A stretch of DNA of 64,000 bases from Streptomyces rapamycinicus NRRL 5491 (GCF_024298965.1 NZ_CP085193.1:8432001-8496000); one strand, 5' to 3'. Numbered from the stretch's first letter, positions 25,847 to 34,617 are shown. The notes: generated by a model not told the origin, from the sequence alone. Numbers and translations: made by a program.

Positions 25847-26063
25847 CTAGGCTTGTCCGGTTTCCAGTTGGGTGAGGTAGTCGGTGGCGGTGGCTGTTTC
25901 GGCGGCGCCGATGCGTTGGTAGATGGAAACGGCTTCACGGAGGTTGTTGATCGCGGCGAGTGCGTCGGTGTGTGCCTGGCAGCGGGCAATCCCTTCAAGG
26001 GCGTGTGCCTCGTCCAGGGGGCTGCGGACCTGACGTGCCAGGAGGAGAGCTTACTGATAGGTG
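25847..26063 (-). pseudogene. detached C-terminal remnant of the STAND/TPR protein
   Basis: After the TGA of the STAND gene (26064), the minus strand still encodes its expected C-terminus in another frame: ALLLARQVRSPLDEAHALEG, then AINNLREAVSIYQRIGAAET, ending with TAG at 25847. Two lesions separate it from the gene. One is a frameshift near 26105 (GGGGCACCCTGC). The other is an in-frame TAA at 26051-26053, where CAA (Gln) is expected after DTYQ. About 70-80 residues are therefore lost. Confidence 0.65.
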
Positions 26064-28808
26064 TCAAGCGCCCGTTGCGGTCCCGCGGAGCGGGCGAGCA
26101 GGGTGCCCCGTGCTGTTCAGCGTTTCCGTCTCCCGCTGTCTATCACCGACTTCTTCGAACAGTCTGCGTGACCGTACCAGGAGAGCGGTCGCCGCTGTGA
26201 AGTCCCCCGTCAGCTGACGTACCCAGCCCAGGTCTAGCAGGACGTACGTCTCGCCGAGGCGGTCGCCGAGGGTGCGGTACAGCTCCAGTGCTTGCCTGGC
26301 CAGCCCGGTCGCCGCTGTGAAGTCTCCCGTCAGTCGCCGTACCCAGCCTAGTTCCCGCAGGGTGTTGGCTTCGCCGAGGCGGTTACCGAGGGTGCGGTAC
26401 AGCTCCAGTGCTTGCCTGGCCAGCCCGGTCGCCGCTGTGAAGTCTCCCGTCAGTCGCCGTACCCAGCCCAGGTCCCGCAGGGCGCCTGCCTCGCCGAGGG
26501 GGTCGTTGAGGGCGCGGAACAGTTCCAGGGCCTGTTCGGCTGTCTTGCCTGCCGCTGTGAAGTCTCCCGTCAGTCGCTGTACCCAGCCCAGGTCTAACAG
26601 GGCGTGGGCTTCGCCGAGGGGGTCGTTGAGGGCGCGGAACAGTTCCAGGGCCTGTTCGGCTGTCTTGCCTGCCGCTGTGAAGTCTCCCGTCAGCTGCTGT
26701 ACCCAGCCCAGGTCTAACAGGGCGTGGGCTTCGCCGAGGGGGTCGTTGAGGGCGCGGAACAGTTCCAGGGCCTGTTCGGCTGTCTTGCCTGCCGCTGTGA
26801 AGTCTCCCGTCAGCTGCTGTACCCAGCCCAGGTCTAACAGGGCGTGGGCTTCGCCGAGGGGGTCGTTGAGGGCGCGGTACAGCTCCAGGGCTTGCTCGGC
26901 CAGCTCGGCCGCCCCTGTGAAGTCCCCTGTCAGTTGGCGTACCCGGCCCAGGTCCCGCAGGGTGCCTGCTTCGCCGAGGGGGTCGTTGGTGCGGTGTGCC
27001 CTCTCGGCGGCGGTGCGGTGGAGGGTGATGGCCTGGTCCCAGGGGCCTTGCTGACGGAGGTAGGCGGCCATGGCGTCGGCGAGGGCGATGAGGTGGGTGG
27101 GTTGGGTGTGATTGGCGGTGTGGTGGGCGCAGGCGAGGAGGTTGGGGTGTTCGGTGTGCATCCAGCTCAGTGCCTGTTCGCGAGTGGTGAGGTCGGGTAC
27201 CGCGCCGGGCGCTGGGGTGGGGTGGGTGTGGGGGCGCGAGGTGGTGTTGAGGTGGTGGTCGGCGGTTTGGGCGGTGTGGGTGTAGTAGTTCAGGAGGCGT
27301 TGGGTGGCTTGGGTGCGGGCGTCTGCCGGGTCGTGGGTGGTGAGGGTGTGGGCGTATTCGCGCAGCAGGTCGTGGAGGCGGTAGCGGCGCGGGGCGGGCT
27401 CGTCGATGAGGTGGTCGGTGTAGAGGGTTTCCAGGTGGCGTCGTGCCTGGGCGAGGGGGATGTCGGTGAGGGCGGCGGTGGCGTAGGGGTCGATGTCGGG
27501 GCCGGGGTGGAGGCCGAGGTGGCGGAAGAGGTGCTGGAGGTGGGGTGGGAGGTCTTGGTAGGAGAGGTCGAAGGCGGCGGCGACGGCGCGGTCGCTGGTT
27601 TCCAGTTCGCCCAGGCGGTCCTGTGCGGTGGCGAATTCGTCGGTGAAGGTGGTGAGGTCCCAGGCGGGGTGGTGGGCCAGGCGTCCGGCGAGCAGGGTGA
27701 TCGCGAGGGGGAGGTGGCCGCATAGCCGTACGGCTTCGGTGACCGCGCTGTGGTCCGTGTCGGTGGGGGTGCGGCGGGCCAGGCGGGTGAAGAGGCGGGC
27801 GGCCTGGTCGGGGGGCAGGGTGTCCAGGGGGAGGGGTTCGGCGCCGTCGAGGGCGATCAGGCGCCGTCTGCTGGTGACCAGCACCAGGCACTCCTGGGAG
27901 GCAGGCAGGAGAGGTTCGACCTGGTCGGGTCCGGCGGCGTTGTCCAGGATCAGCAGCATCCTGCTTCCGGCCAGTCGGTCACGCCACATGGCGGCGCGCT
28001 CCTCCAGGGTGTCGGGCAAGTTCTGAGGGCTGATGCCGATGCTGATGAGCAGGGTGGCCAGGACGTCGGCAGGGTCGGCGGGGGGCTGGCCGGCGGTGTG
28101 GGCGTGGAGGTCGACGAACCGATGTCCGTCCGGATAGCGGGCCGCGAGCTGGTGGGCGGCGTGGGTGACCAGCGCGGTCTTCCCGACGCCTGCCATGCCG
28201 TCGACGGTGTGGATGCTGATGACCGGGGCGCGCCCCTCCTCGGCCACGCGCAGGAGACGGTGGAGTTCGCCCTCGCGACCTGTGAAGGCCGCGATGTCGC
28301 GGGGCAGGGTGCTGTGCAGAGCGGCGGGGGCAGGCCGTGGCGGCGTCTGGTGGGTGGGGCGCCCTGACTGTTGGCGTCGGCCTGCGGCGCGGGCGGTGTG
28401 GTAGGCGCGCCAGAGGCGCGTCAGGGTCTCACCGGAGCCGAAGAACTCGTCGGCCTGGCGGGCGACCGGCTGGGTGGGGGCCTGGGTGCAGCGTTCGAGA
28501 TGGGTGACGTAGGACTTGGTGTACCCGAGACGCTGGGCCAGGGCGAGTTGGGAGAGTTTTGCGGCGGTGCGCAGCCGGATCAGTTCGGCCGCGAACGCTT
28601 CGGCGGCCTGCCGTACCGGACCGTCCGCACCGCCCGCGACCGGGACCGGCACCGAGTTCTCCGGTGCCCGGTCGGGCGGTGGGCTGTGCGGTTCGTCTAC
28701 GGGCAGCGGAGGGTCAGTGGCTTCGTCTGGCACGGGCCGCAGGTGGGCGGTCGGCCGGGGTTGGTCCACCGGGTCTTCGTCGTCTGGTGATGTGCCGGTG
28801 GCGTCCAT
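26064..28808 (-). CDS. HTH-NB-ARC-TPR STAND ATPase, C-terminally truncated
   Basis: This 914-residue protein starts at ATG 28808 behind AAGGGG. Order of parts: an acidic Pro-rich leader; an XRE-type HTH (about 70-130, LSQLALAQRLGYTKSYVTHL); an NB-ARC ATPase with Walker A GMAGVGKTALVTHAA (about 212), Walker B MLLILDNAA and the RNBS-like LVLVTSRRRL; then a winged-helix region (YRLHDLLREYAH). TPRs of exactly 40 residues follow, three nearly identical at DNA level. The end is degenerate: a frameshift replaces the last TPRs with NSTGHPARPLRGTATGA. STAND proteins oligomerise on sensing a ligand through the repeats; Streptomyces members are regulators or immunity factors. The truncation may impair it. 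Confidence 0.8.
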   Translation of the reverse strand: MDATGTSPDDEDPVDQPRPTAHLRPVPDEATDPPLPVDEPHSPPPDRAPENSVPVPVAGGADGPVRQAAEAFAAELIRLRTAAKLSQLALAQRLGYTKSYVTHLERCTQAPTQPVARQADEFFGSGETLTRLWRAYHTARAAGRRQQSGRPTHQTPPRPAPAALHSTLPRDIAAFTGREGELHRLLRVAEEGRAPVISIHTVDGMAGVGKTALVTHAAHQLAARYPDGHRFVDLHAHTAGQPPADPADVLATLLISIGISPQNLPDTLEERAAMWRDRLAGSRMLLILDNAAGPDQVEPLLPASQECLVLVTSRRRLIALDGAEPLPLDTLPPDQAARLFTRLARRTPTDTDHSAVTEAVRLCGHLPLAITLLAGRLAHHPAWDLTTFTDEFATAQDRLGELETSDRAVAAAFDLSYQDLPPHLQHLFRHLGLHPGPDIDPYATAALTDIPLAQARRHLETLYTDHLIDEPAPRRYRLHDLLREYAHTLTTHDPADARTQATQRLLNYYTHTAQTADHHLNTTSRPHTHPTPAPGAVPDLTTREQALSWMHTEHPNLLACAHHTANHTQPTHLIALADAMAAYLRQQGPWDQAITLHRTAAERAHRTNDPLGEAGTLRDLGRVRQLTGDFTGAAELAEQALELYRALNDPLGEAHALLDLGWVQQLTGDFTAAGKTAEQALELFRALNDPLGEAHALLDLGWVQQLTGDFTAAGKTAEQALELFRALNDPLGEAHALLDLGWVQRLTGDFTAAGKTAEQALELFRALNDPLGEAGALRDLGWVRRLTGDFTAATGLARQALELYRTLGNRLGEANTLRELGWVRRLTGDFTAATGLARQALELYRTLGDRLGETYVLLDLGWVRQLTGDFTAATALLVRSRRLFEEVGDRQRETETLNSTGHPARPLRGTATGA
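26191..27030. repeat. 120-bp tandem repeat (seven units) encoding TPRs
   Basis: Units begin at 26191, 26311, 26431, 26551, 26671, 26791 and 26911, exactly 120 bp (40 codons) apart, each starting with a form of GCCGCTGTGAAGTC. Units at 26551 and 26671 differ by only two bases, and the first half of 26791 is also identical. This near identity points to recent duplication or gene conversion within the TPR domain. Confidence 0.9.
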
Positions 28809-29277
28809 GCCGTGCCCCTTACCGTCCAGGTCCCCGTCACGCGCCCCAGGCGGGTTCGGATCGGCGAACGCGGATTCGGTGCTCGGGGTGGCGTGTCCTT
28901 GGCGGACCACCGTTGGACAGCGCACGGGGCGCGTACCAGAAGCGCACAGGGGCAAATACCGGAGCGAACCGCCTCTCCCGTCACAGCAGAGCACTCCTGT
29001 CCCAGATGTGACCAGAGCAGCCGCTGCGCGGGGCTGGGGGCACCATGTCCTCGGAGCGGGTTTGCGGCTGTTCCCGGGTTGGCCGCTGTGCCTCTGGCCG
29101 AAGGCGCCGGGACCGTCTGCGGCCGGCATACCTTGCTGGCGCTTTCCCGGGCTGGTGGTGAGTGAGGTGTGAGTGAGTGCTTCTCACCGTGGTCTCACCC
29201 CTGTTCTCACCGGTGTGCTCATGGCACCGGGGCGCCGCATCAGGGCGAGCGGTCCGGGCGAGGGGAAGGAGAAGGCG
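28809..29277. other. 469-bp divergent intergenic region between STAND gene and DUF397 gene
   Basis: No convincing gene is present. Upstream extension of the STAND reading frame (to 29129) has no start site with a ribosome-binding site. The right part holds GTGAG-rich DNA (29158-29178) facing three CTCACC repeats (29182-29211), a likely regulatory site for one or both divergent genes. Confidence 0.5.
29182..29211. promoter_or_regulatory. three TCTCACC direct repeats with complementary GTGAG run upstream
   Basis: TCTCACC occurs at 29182, 29193 and 29205 (11-12 bp apart), preceded by GTGAG copies at about 29158-29176 that are the complement of CTCAC. One-turn spacing suits cooperative binding of a regulator along one face of the helix. 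The HTH protein encoded by 26064-28808 is a candidate. Confidence 0.45.
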
Positions 29278-29496
29278 ATGACCACGATGACGGTGATCCC
29301 GCCGGCGGACGAGGGCTGGTTCAAGAGCAGCTTCAGCGGGGGCGGGGGCAACTGCGTGGAGGTCCGTTTCCAGCGGGGCCTGGCGCACGTGCGTAACACT
29401 CACGACAGGAGTGGCCCGATGGTGACATTCAACCGGGCCGAGTGGGAGGCGTTCCTGCTCGGGGCGTGGAACGGCGAGTTCAATATGCCCGCCTGA
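29278..29496 (+). CDS. DUF397 protein
   Basis: This 72-residue protein starts at ATG 29278 after GGAAGGAGAAGG. The DUF397 signature is complete: GWFKSSFSGGGGNCVEVRF, then a strand AHVRNTHDRSGPMVTFNRAEW and FLLGAWNGEF. In Streptomyces these proteins usually pair with an adjacent XRE regulator (WhiJ/BldB-like systems) and can modulate its DNA binding. Here the only adjacent HTH domain is the one fused to the divergent STAND ATPase, which suggests a functional partnership but does not prove it. Confidence 0.85.
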   Translation: MTTMTVIPPADEGWFKSSFSGGGGNCVEVRFQRGLAHVRNTHDRSGPMVTFNRAEWEAFLLGAWNGEFNMPA

Positions 29497-29723
29497 TATA
29501 GCAGGGCGTAGTCAGGGTGCTGTGGGCCGATTCCGGTCCACAGCACCTTTCGGGCTGACTGAGTACGACTCAGTACGACTTGGTCCGAATCTCCGGAGCC
29601 CTCATCGCCGTCCAGGCCGTCGTGACAGACGGGGCGGCGTGTGTGAGGTTGGGAAGCGGAAGAGACTGGGCCGCTGTTGTCACGGCGCTGGGCGCCGAGA
29701 GGTCTGAAGGGGGAGGGCTGGGG

Positions 29724-32144
29724 ATGGGGGATGTCTTACCCGGCGGGCCGGGAGACGGATCAGTGCGTGGTGGGGTGTGGTCGGATCTGTCCGGGGCGGC
29801 CCGTGATGTGGTGCAGGCCGGACACGTACACGGTGGTGTTCACTTCCACAGTCCCGCCCCGGTGAGTGCCGAGGTTCCCGTGCCGCGTCAGCTCCCGGGC
29901 GATGTGTCCGGCTTCGTCGGCCGGGCGGCCGAACTCGCGCAGCTGGACGAACTGCTGCCCGAGGACGGCGGAGGTCCGGAAGGGGTCGTGTCGGTCGTTG
30001 TGATCGCCGGAACTGCCGGGGTGGGCAAGACCTCCCTCGCCGTACACCTGGCACACCGGATCAGCGGACGCTTCCCTCATGGACAGCTGTTCGTGAACCT
30101 ACGCGGCTATGACACTGGGCCGCCGCTGGCGCCTGCGGCGGTGCTGGAGCGGTTCCTGCGCGCGCTCGGTGTTCCGGGTCCGGCGGTTCCGTCCGGGCTG
30201 GAGGAGCGAGCGGAGCTGTACCGGTCGCTGCTGGCGGACAAGCGGGTCCTGGTGGTGCTGGACAACGCCGCCACCGTCGGGCAGGTCCGCCCGCTGCTCC
30301 CCGGCACCACGGGTTGCCTGACGTTGGTGACCAGCCGTCACCGCTTGTCCGGGCTGGCCGTGCGCGACGGCGCCCGCCGCATCACCCTGGGCATGCTCAG
30401 CGAGCAGGAATCGGCCGAGCTGATCACCGCGGCCACCCGCGGCTACCGCACCGGTGACGACCCGGGCCAGATCGCCGAACTGGCGCAGCTGTGCGCGCGT
30501 CTTCCGCTGGCTCTGCGGATCGCCGCCGAGCGCGCCGCCACCCATCCGCTGTTCGCTCTGCCCGAGCTGGCCGCGCAGTTGCGGGACGAGTCGACGCTGT
30601 GGGAGGCGCTCTCCAGCCCCGACGAGGAAGAGGCCGATGCGGTACGCACCGTCTTCGCCTGGTCCTACCGCACCCTTCCTCCCCCCGCCGCCCGCCTCTT
30701 CCGACTCCTTGGCCTGCACCCGGGCCCGGACATCTCGGTTCATGCGGCCGCCGCCCTGACCGAACAGGAACCCCGGCAGACCCATAGCCTGCTTGACCTC
30801 CTGGCGGGTGCCCATCTCATCGAGTCCATCGGGGCGGACCGGTACCAGTTCCACGACCTGCTGCGCGCCTACGCCACCGACCAGGCCCACCAGGAAGAGA
30901 CCCTCGAAGGCCAGCACGCCGCGTTCCACCGCCTGGCCAGCTGGTACCTCTACACCGCCGATGCCGCCTGCGCGGCGGCCCAGACCTTCGATCCTTCCAT
31001 CCTGCCCTCGGAGCAGACCGGCCCGGCACCAGTGATGGCCTTCGGCGGACAGCAGGAAGCATTCGCCTGGCACCAGAGCGAGCAGGCCAATCTCCTGGCC
31101 GTCGCCCGAACTGCCGCGCAGGCCGGACTGGAGGAGATCGCGTGGCAGTTGCCGGCCGCTCTGCACGGCATTCACATGGCCCGCAGCGTTTTCGACGACT
31201 GGAAGGCGATGGCCGACATCGGGCTGGAGGCCGCCCGACGGCTGGGTGACCAGCGGGCCCAGGCACTCATGCACAACACCCTGGGCATCGCGAACAAAGA
31301 CTCCGGACAACTGGTGCGAGCCACCGAACACCACCAGGCCGCACTCGATCTCCGTACCCGCATTGACGACCACGCCGGGATGGCGGAATCCGCCAACGGC
31401 CTGGCCCTTGTCCATCTGGGGCGCCGCGAACTGGACGCCAGCCGTACCCGTCTGGAACAGGCCTTGGCCCTCTACCAGCAGTACGGCCCTCACCACTGGA
31501 CCGGTGTGGTCCTGTGCAACCTCGGCTTCACCGCCGCCGACCTAGGCGAACTCCATCAAGCCGCCCACTTCACCCGCCAAGCCCTGACTGTGTACCGGGA
31601 AACCGGAGCCGATCACTCTCTCCGCATCGACGCCCTACGTCTTCTGGCCCGCCTCGCCCGGGAAACAGGCCAATATGCCCAGGCCGAGGAGCATCTTGCG
31701 GACGCCTTCTCGCTGCAGGAACACTCAAGCTTCGTCACCATCGACGCAGCCCTCCGGCTCGAACAGGCCACCTTGCTGAACGCACAGAACCGTCACGAGC
31801 AAGCCGTTGAGGCGTACTGGGTGTGTGAGAGGCTCCAGCGCTCCATCGGTAACCGCACCGGCCAGGCCCTGGCCTACGACGGCATCGGCCAGACCCTGCG
31901 CGCTCTCGGCCGTCTGACGGAGGCCATCGACTTCCACACCACGGCCGCCCGCATCCTCCGCGACCAGAATCAGCCTTGGGGCCTGGCCAACGCCCTCGCC
32001 CACCTTGCCGACGTCTGCACGGCTGATGAGCAGTCCGAACATGCCTGCCAGCACCGCGCCGAAGCCCTCGTCCTCCTCGACGGCTTCACCGACCCGCCCG
32101 CTGCCGCCCTGCGCCAGCGGCTCCAGGAGCTGACCACCGGATGA
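29724..32144 (+). CDS. NB-ARC-TPR signalling ATPase (AfsR-like, without DNA-binding domain)
   Basis: This 806-residue protein starts at ATG 29724 behind GGGGGAGGG. After a short leader containing the conserved QAGHVHGGVHFHSP comes the NB-ARC module: GRAAELAQL, Walker A AGTAGVGKTSLAVHLAH (about 100), Walker B VLVVLDNAATV and LTLVTSRHRL, then the ARC2 region YQFHDLLRAYA. About seven TPR-like repeats (from about residue 480; AQALMHNTLGIANKDSGQL, AMGLAL-type repeats) fill the C-terminus. No HTH or BTAD domain is present, so it acts through protein contacts rather than DNA. It lies 230 bp downstream of DUF397 on the same strand. The ligand is unknown. Confidence 0.82.
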   Translation: MGDVLPGGPGDGSVRGGVWSDLSGAARDVVQAGHVHGGVHFHSPAPVSAEVPVPRQLPGDVSGFVGRAAELAQLDELLPEDGGGPEGVVSVVVIAGTAGVGKTSLAVHLAHRISGRFPHGQLFVNLRGYDTGPPLAPAAVLERFLRALGVPGPAVPSGLEERAELYRSLLADKRVLVVLDNAATVGQVRPLLPGTTGCLTLVTSRHRLSGLAVRDGARRITLGMLSEQESAELITAATRGYRTGDDPGQIAELAQLCARLPLALRIAAERAATHPLFALPELAAQLRDESTLWEALSSPDEEEADAVRTVFAWSYRTLPPPAARLFRLLGLHPGPDISVHAAAALTEQEPRQTHSLLDLLAGAHLIESIGADRYQFHDLLRAYATDQAHQEETLEGQHAAFHRLASWYLYTADAACAAAQTFDPSILPSEQTGPAPVMAFGGQQEAFAWHQSEQANLLAVARTAAQAGLEEIAWQLPAALHGIHMARSVFDDWKAMADIGLEAARRLGDQRAQALMHNTLGIANKDSGQLVRATEHHQAALDLRTRIDDHAGMAESANGLALVHLGRRELDASRTRLEQALALYQQYGPHHWTGVVLCNLGFTAADLGELHQAAHFTRQALTVYRETGADHSLRIDALRLLARLARETGQYAQAEEHLADAFSLQEHSSFVTIDAALRLEQATLLNAQNRHEQAVEAYWVCERLQRSIGNRTGQALAYDGIGQTLRALGRLTEAIDFHTTAARILRDQNQPWGLANALAHLADVCTADEQSEHACQHRAEALVLLDGFTDPPAAALRQRLQELTTG

Positions 32145-32162
32145 CGCCACAGCGGCTCCTGT

Positions 32163-32187
32163 CCGCGCGCCCCCTCGTGGCGCGCGG
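32163..32187. terminator. hairpin terminator between convergent genes
   Basis: CCGCGCGCC (32163-32171) pairs perfectly with GGCGCGCGG (32179-32187) over a 7-nt loop. It sits 19 bp after the NB-ARC gene stop and before the convergent heme oxygenase gene, so it may stop both transcripts. Confidence 0.65.
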
Positions 32188-32314
32188 GTGAGCCGTACGT
32201 GACGCGGCGCGGAGCAGTGCAGCCCCGGCCCGCTGCGGCACGGCCGCCGCACCGGTCGCCCGCGCTCACCGATCCCTCCTGCCCGGTGGGCGCGGGCTTC
32301 GCGCATGCGGTGCC

Positions 32315-32959
32315 TCAGGCGCTGAGCCGGAACTCCTCGGCCAGCTCCCGGAAGATCCCCGCGTTCAGCGCGTAGGCGCGCTTGCACTCCTCCACCACGC
32401 GCTGCTTCTCCAGGTCGTCCACCGGCAGGGCGTCCAGCAGCGCGCGGTACTCCCGCTTGAAGGCCGCCGGGTTGGCTATCGACTCGAAGACGTAGAACCG
32501 CACCCCGTCGCCCTTACGGTCGAAGCCCCAGGTCTTCGCCGCCGTGTCCCGGACGATCTGGCCGCCGGACAGATCGCCCAGATAGCGGGTGTAGTGGTGG
32601 GCCACATAGCCCGCGGGCCAGTCGCGGGCGCACTCCGCGACCCGCGCCGCGTACGCCGCCGTGGCGGGCAGTGCGGTGAGGCCGCTGCGCCAGTCGGGGC
32701 CGCCGAGGTGGGCCAGATCGCGCTCCAGCTCGGCCAGCCGGGCCAGCTCCGGCCGGAGGAACGGGCCCGCCACCGGGTCCGCCGCGAGTGCGTCGGAAGG
32801 GGACTCCAGGGCTCGGTAGACGAACCACAGCTGCTCGGAGTAGCGGCGGTAGGCCGCCACCCCCAGCCGCCCACCGAGCAGGTCGCTCATGAACGACGAG
32901 CTCCCGACGTCCGAGTGCGCTTCCCGTGAGGCATTGCGGATCAGGGCGGAGAACTCCAC
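32315..32959 (-). CDS. biliverdin-producing heme oxygenase
   Basis: This 214-residue helical protein has the proximal heme-ligand His early (IRNASREAHSDVGSSSFM, His about 16). The distal helix signature carries conserved glycines (VAHHYTRYLGDLSGGQIVRDTA, about 130-150). It cleaves heme to biliverdin, CO and ferrous iron, as Corynebacterium HmuO does. ATG 32959 lies 26 bp from a 19-bp iron box, so it should be derepressed under iron limitation together with efeOBU. No heme importer genes adjoin it, so heme must come from elsewhere in the genome or from turnover. Confidence 0.92.
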   Translation of the reverse strand: MEFSALIRNASREAHSDVGSSSFMSDLLGGRLGVAAYRRYSEQLWFVYRALESPSDALAADPVAGPFLRPELARLAELERDLAHLGGPDWRSGLTALPATAAYAARVAECARDWPAGYVAHHYTRYLGDLSGGQIVRDTAAKTWGFDRKGDGVRFYVFESIANPAAFKREYRALLDALPVDDLEKQRVVEECKRAYALNAGIFRELAEEFRLSA

Positions 32960-32984
32960 GGTGGACCTCCGGGGGCCGGGGTAT

Positions 32985-33003
32985 GTAGGTTAGCCGTACC
33001 TAA
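32985..33003. promoter_or_regulatory. IdeR/DmdR-type iron box upstream of heme oxygenase
   Basis: GTAGGTTAGCCGTACCTAA matches 15 of 19 positions of TTAGGTTAGGCTAACCTAA. It lies 26-44 bp upstream of the heme oxygenase start codon, a position suited to repression. Confidence 0.75.
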
Positions 33004-33108
33004 GTGGAGGCCACTGCCTACGTCAATAGCTTTCCCGACAAGCTGTCGGTAAAACGGCCGCCGAAGAATCGGCCCCCGGCACAAGACATCTTCGAACCGC
33101 CCCGACCG

Positions 33109-33966
33109 CTACGGCAGAGTGAGGATCTCCGCCCCGGTCTCGGTCACCACCAGCGTGTGCTCGAACTGCGCCGTTCGCTTGCGGTCCTTGGTGACCACGG
33201 TCCAGCCGTCCTCCCACATGTCGTACTCATGGGTGCCCAGCGTCAGCATCGGCTCGATGGTGAAGGTCATCCCCGGCTTGATCTCGGTGGTGTGGTGCGG
33301 GCTGTCGTAGTGCGGCACGATCAGGCCGGAGTGGAACGAGGTGTTGATCCCGTGGCCGGTGAAGTCGCGGACCACGCCGTAGTCGAAGCGCTTGGCGTAC
33401 GACTCGATGACCCGGCCGATGATGTTGATCCGGCGGCCCGGCCTGACGGCCTTGATCGCGCGGTTGAGCGACTCACGGGTGCGCTCGACGAGCAGCCGCG
33501 ACTCCTCGTCCACCTCGCCGCACAGGTAAGTGGCGTTGTTGTCCCCATGCACCCCGCCGATGTAGGCGGTGACGTCGAGGTTCACGATGTCGCCGTCCTT
33601 GAGGACGGTGGTGTCGGGGATGCCGTGGCAGATGACCTCGTTGACCGAACTGCACAACGACTTGGGGAACCCGCGATAGCCCAGCGTCGAGGGATACGCG
33701 CCGTGGTCGCACATGTACTCATGGGCCACCCGGTCCAGCTCGTCCGTGGTGACCCCCGGCGCGATCAGCTTGGCGGCCTCCTCCATCGCCCGCGCGGCGA
33801 TCCGCCCGGCGATCCGCATGCGCTCGATCGTCTCTGCGTCCTGGACCTCGGGCCCCTCGTAACGAGTGGGGCCCTCCTTCCCGACGTACTCCGGACGCGG
33901 GATCGAGGCGGGGACGGAACGGGTGGGGGAGAGCTTCCCCGGGACTAGAAGCGACTGGCCAGACAT
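33109..33966 (-). CDS. map: type I methionine aminopeptidase
   Basis: This 285-residue enzyme starts at ATG 33966. The five metal ligands are in recognisable motifs: [13 protein letters not shown] and HGDNNATYL (two Asp), DFTGHGI (His), FTIEPML (Glu) and [12 protein letters not shown] (Glu). The substrate His is in EVICHGIPD. The about 40-residue N-terminal extension ([21 protein letters not shown]) is typical of one of the two actinobacterial MetAPs. It removes initiator methionine in the cytoplasm. It is divergent from a small gene 33 bp away. Confidence 0.95.
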   Translation of the reverse strand: MSGQSLLVPGKLSPTRSVPASIPRPEYVGKEGPTRYEGPEVQDAETIERMRIAGRIAARAMEEAAKLIAPGVTTDELDRVAHEYMCDHGAYPSTLGYRGFPKSLCSSVNEVICHGIPDTTVLKDGDIVNLDVTAYIGGVHGDNNATYLCGEVDEESRLLVERTRESLNRAIKAVRPGRRINIIGRVIESYAKRFDYGVVRDFTGHGINTSFHSGLIVPHYDSPHHTTEIKPGMTFTIEPMLTLGTHEYDMWEDGWTVVTKDRKRTAQFEHTLVVTETGAEILTLP

Positions 33967-33999
33967 ATCAGCGAGTGTATCGGCGGCGCATGGGGCAGC

Positions 34000-34263
34000 A
34001 TGGCCGCAAGGGAGTACGAGCGGAAGGTCGGGGCCGGGATGGCGCTGTTCAGGAGAGGGACCGCCGGCAAGCCCGGCGAGTGGTACTACTGCATCAAGCA
34101 CCAGAAGGTCGAGGAAGGCCCGGAGTGCCGCGCCGCCGACCGCCTCGGCCCGTACGCCTCCCCGGAGGAGGCCGCCCGCGCGATGGAGACCTCGCGCGAG
34201 CGCAACGAGGAGTGGCGGAACGACCCGCGCTGGCGCGACGACGAGCCCCCGGCGACGGGCTGA
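34000..34263 (+). CDS. small conserved hypothetical protein next to map
   Basis: This 87-residue protein, with motif [20 protein letters not shown] and the helix [21 protein letters not shown], resembles a short conserved Streptomyces family. Two Cys flank a basic/acidic strand pair, so metal binding is conceivable. I use ATG 34000; ATG 34039 ([15 protein letters not shown]) is an equally plausible start with GGAAGG further upstream. It shares a 33-bp divergent gap with map. Function unknown. Confidence 0.6.
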   Translation: MAAREYERKVGAGMALFRRGTAGKPGEWYYCIKHQKVEEGPECRAADRLGPYASPEEAARAMETSRERNEEWRNDPRWRDDEPPATG

Positions 34264-34281
34264 GGCTGATTGGGGCCCCCG

Positions 34282-34617
34282 CTACAGGCTGCGGAGGCAG
34301 GTCTCCAGGTCCTCGTCGGCGAAGATTGCGCAATACGACGAGTGCACGGCCAGATACGATCCCTCGTCGTCGAGGCGGAGCTGAAAAGACAGGTTCATCC
34401 AGGCGCGAGGTCTCCTGTTGTCCACGCGCAGCGGGAAGGCTTCGGGCTGGGTCGGATTGACGCGGGTCAGGCCGTGACCAAGAGTGAAGACGGGGCCCGC
34501 CTCGGAACGGGGGCGGAGAACGGCGGCGATGCGAACGTGCTGGCATACCGTCCCGTTGAGCGTCTTCTGTAATTCCTGAGCGAACGCACGAGCCTGACGT
34601 TCGAGCTCAGAGGTCAA
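34282..34617 (-). CDS. hypothetical protein, second gene of a two-gene module, possibly truncated
   Basis: This 111-residue protein starts at TTG 34617, overlapping the upstream 72-residue gene by 11 bp. Features are HVRIAAVLRPRSEAGP, AWMNLSFQLRLDDEG and YLAVHSSYCAIFADED. It resembles the N-terminal half of a longer actinobacterial protein that I recall as unnamed, and it ends 18 bp from a convergent gene, so a C-terminal truncation is possible. Base composition here is less GC-biased than in neighbours, which fits recent acquisition. Function unknown. Confidence 0.5.
   Translation of the reverse strand: MTSELERQARAFAQELQKTLNGTVCQHVRIAAVLRPRSEAGPVFTLGHGLTRVNPTQPEAFPLRVDNRRPRAWMNLSFQLRLDDEGSYLAVHSSYCAIFADEDLETCLRSL

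Noticed and set aside
26191..27030. Regular 120-bp repeats that at first glance could be a CRISPR-like array
   Set aside because: The units are in-frame 40-codon TPRs within a long open reading frame, have no spacers and no cas genes nearby.
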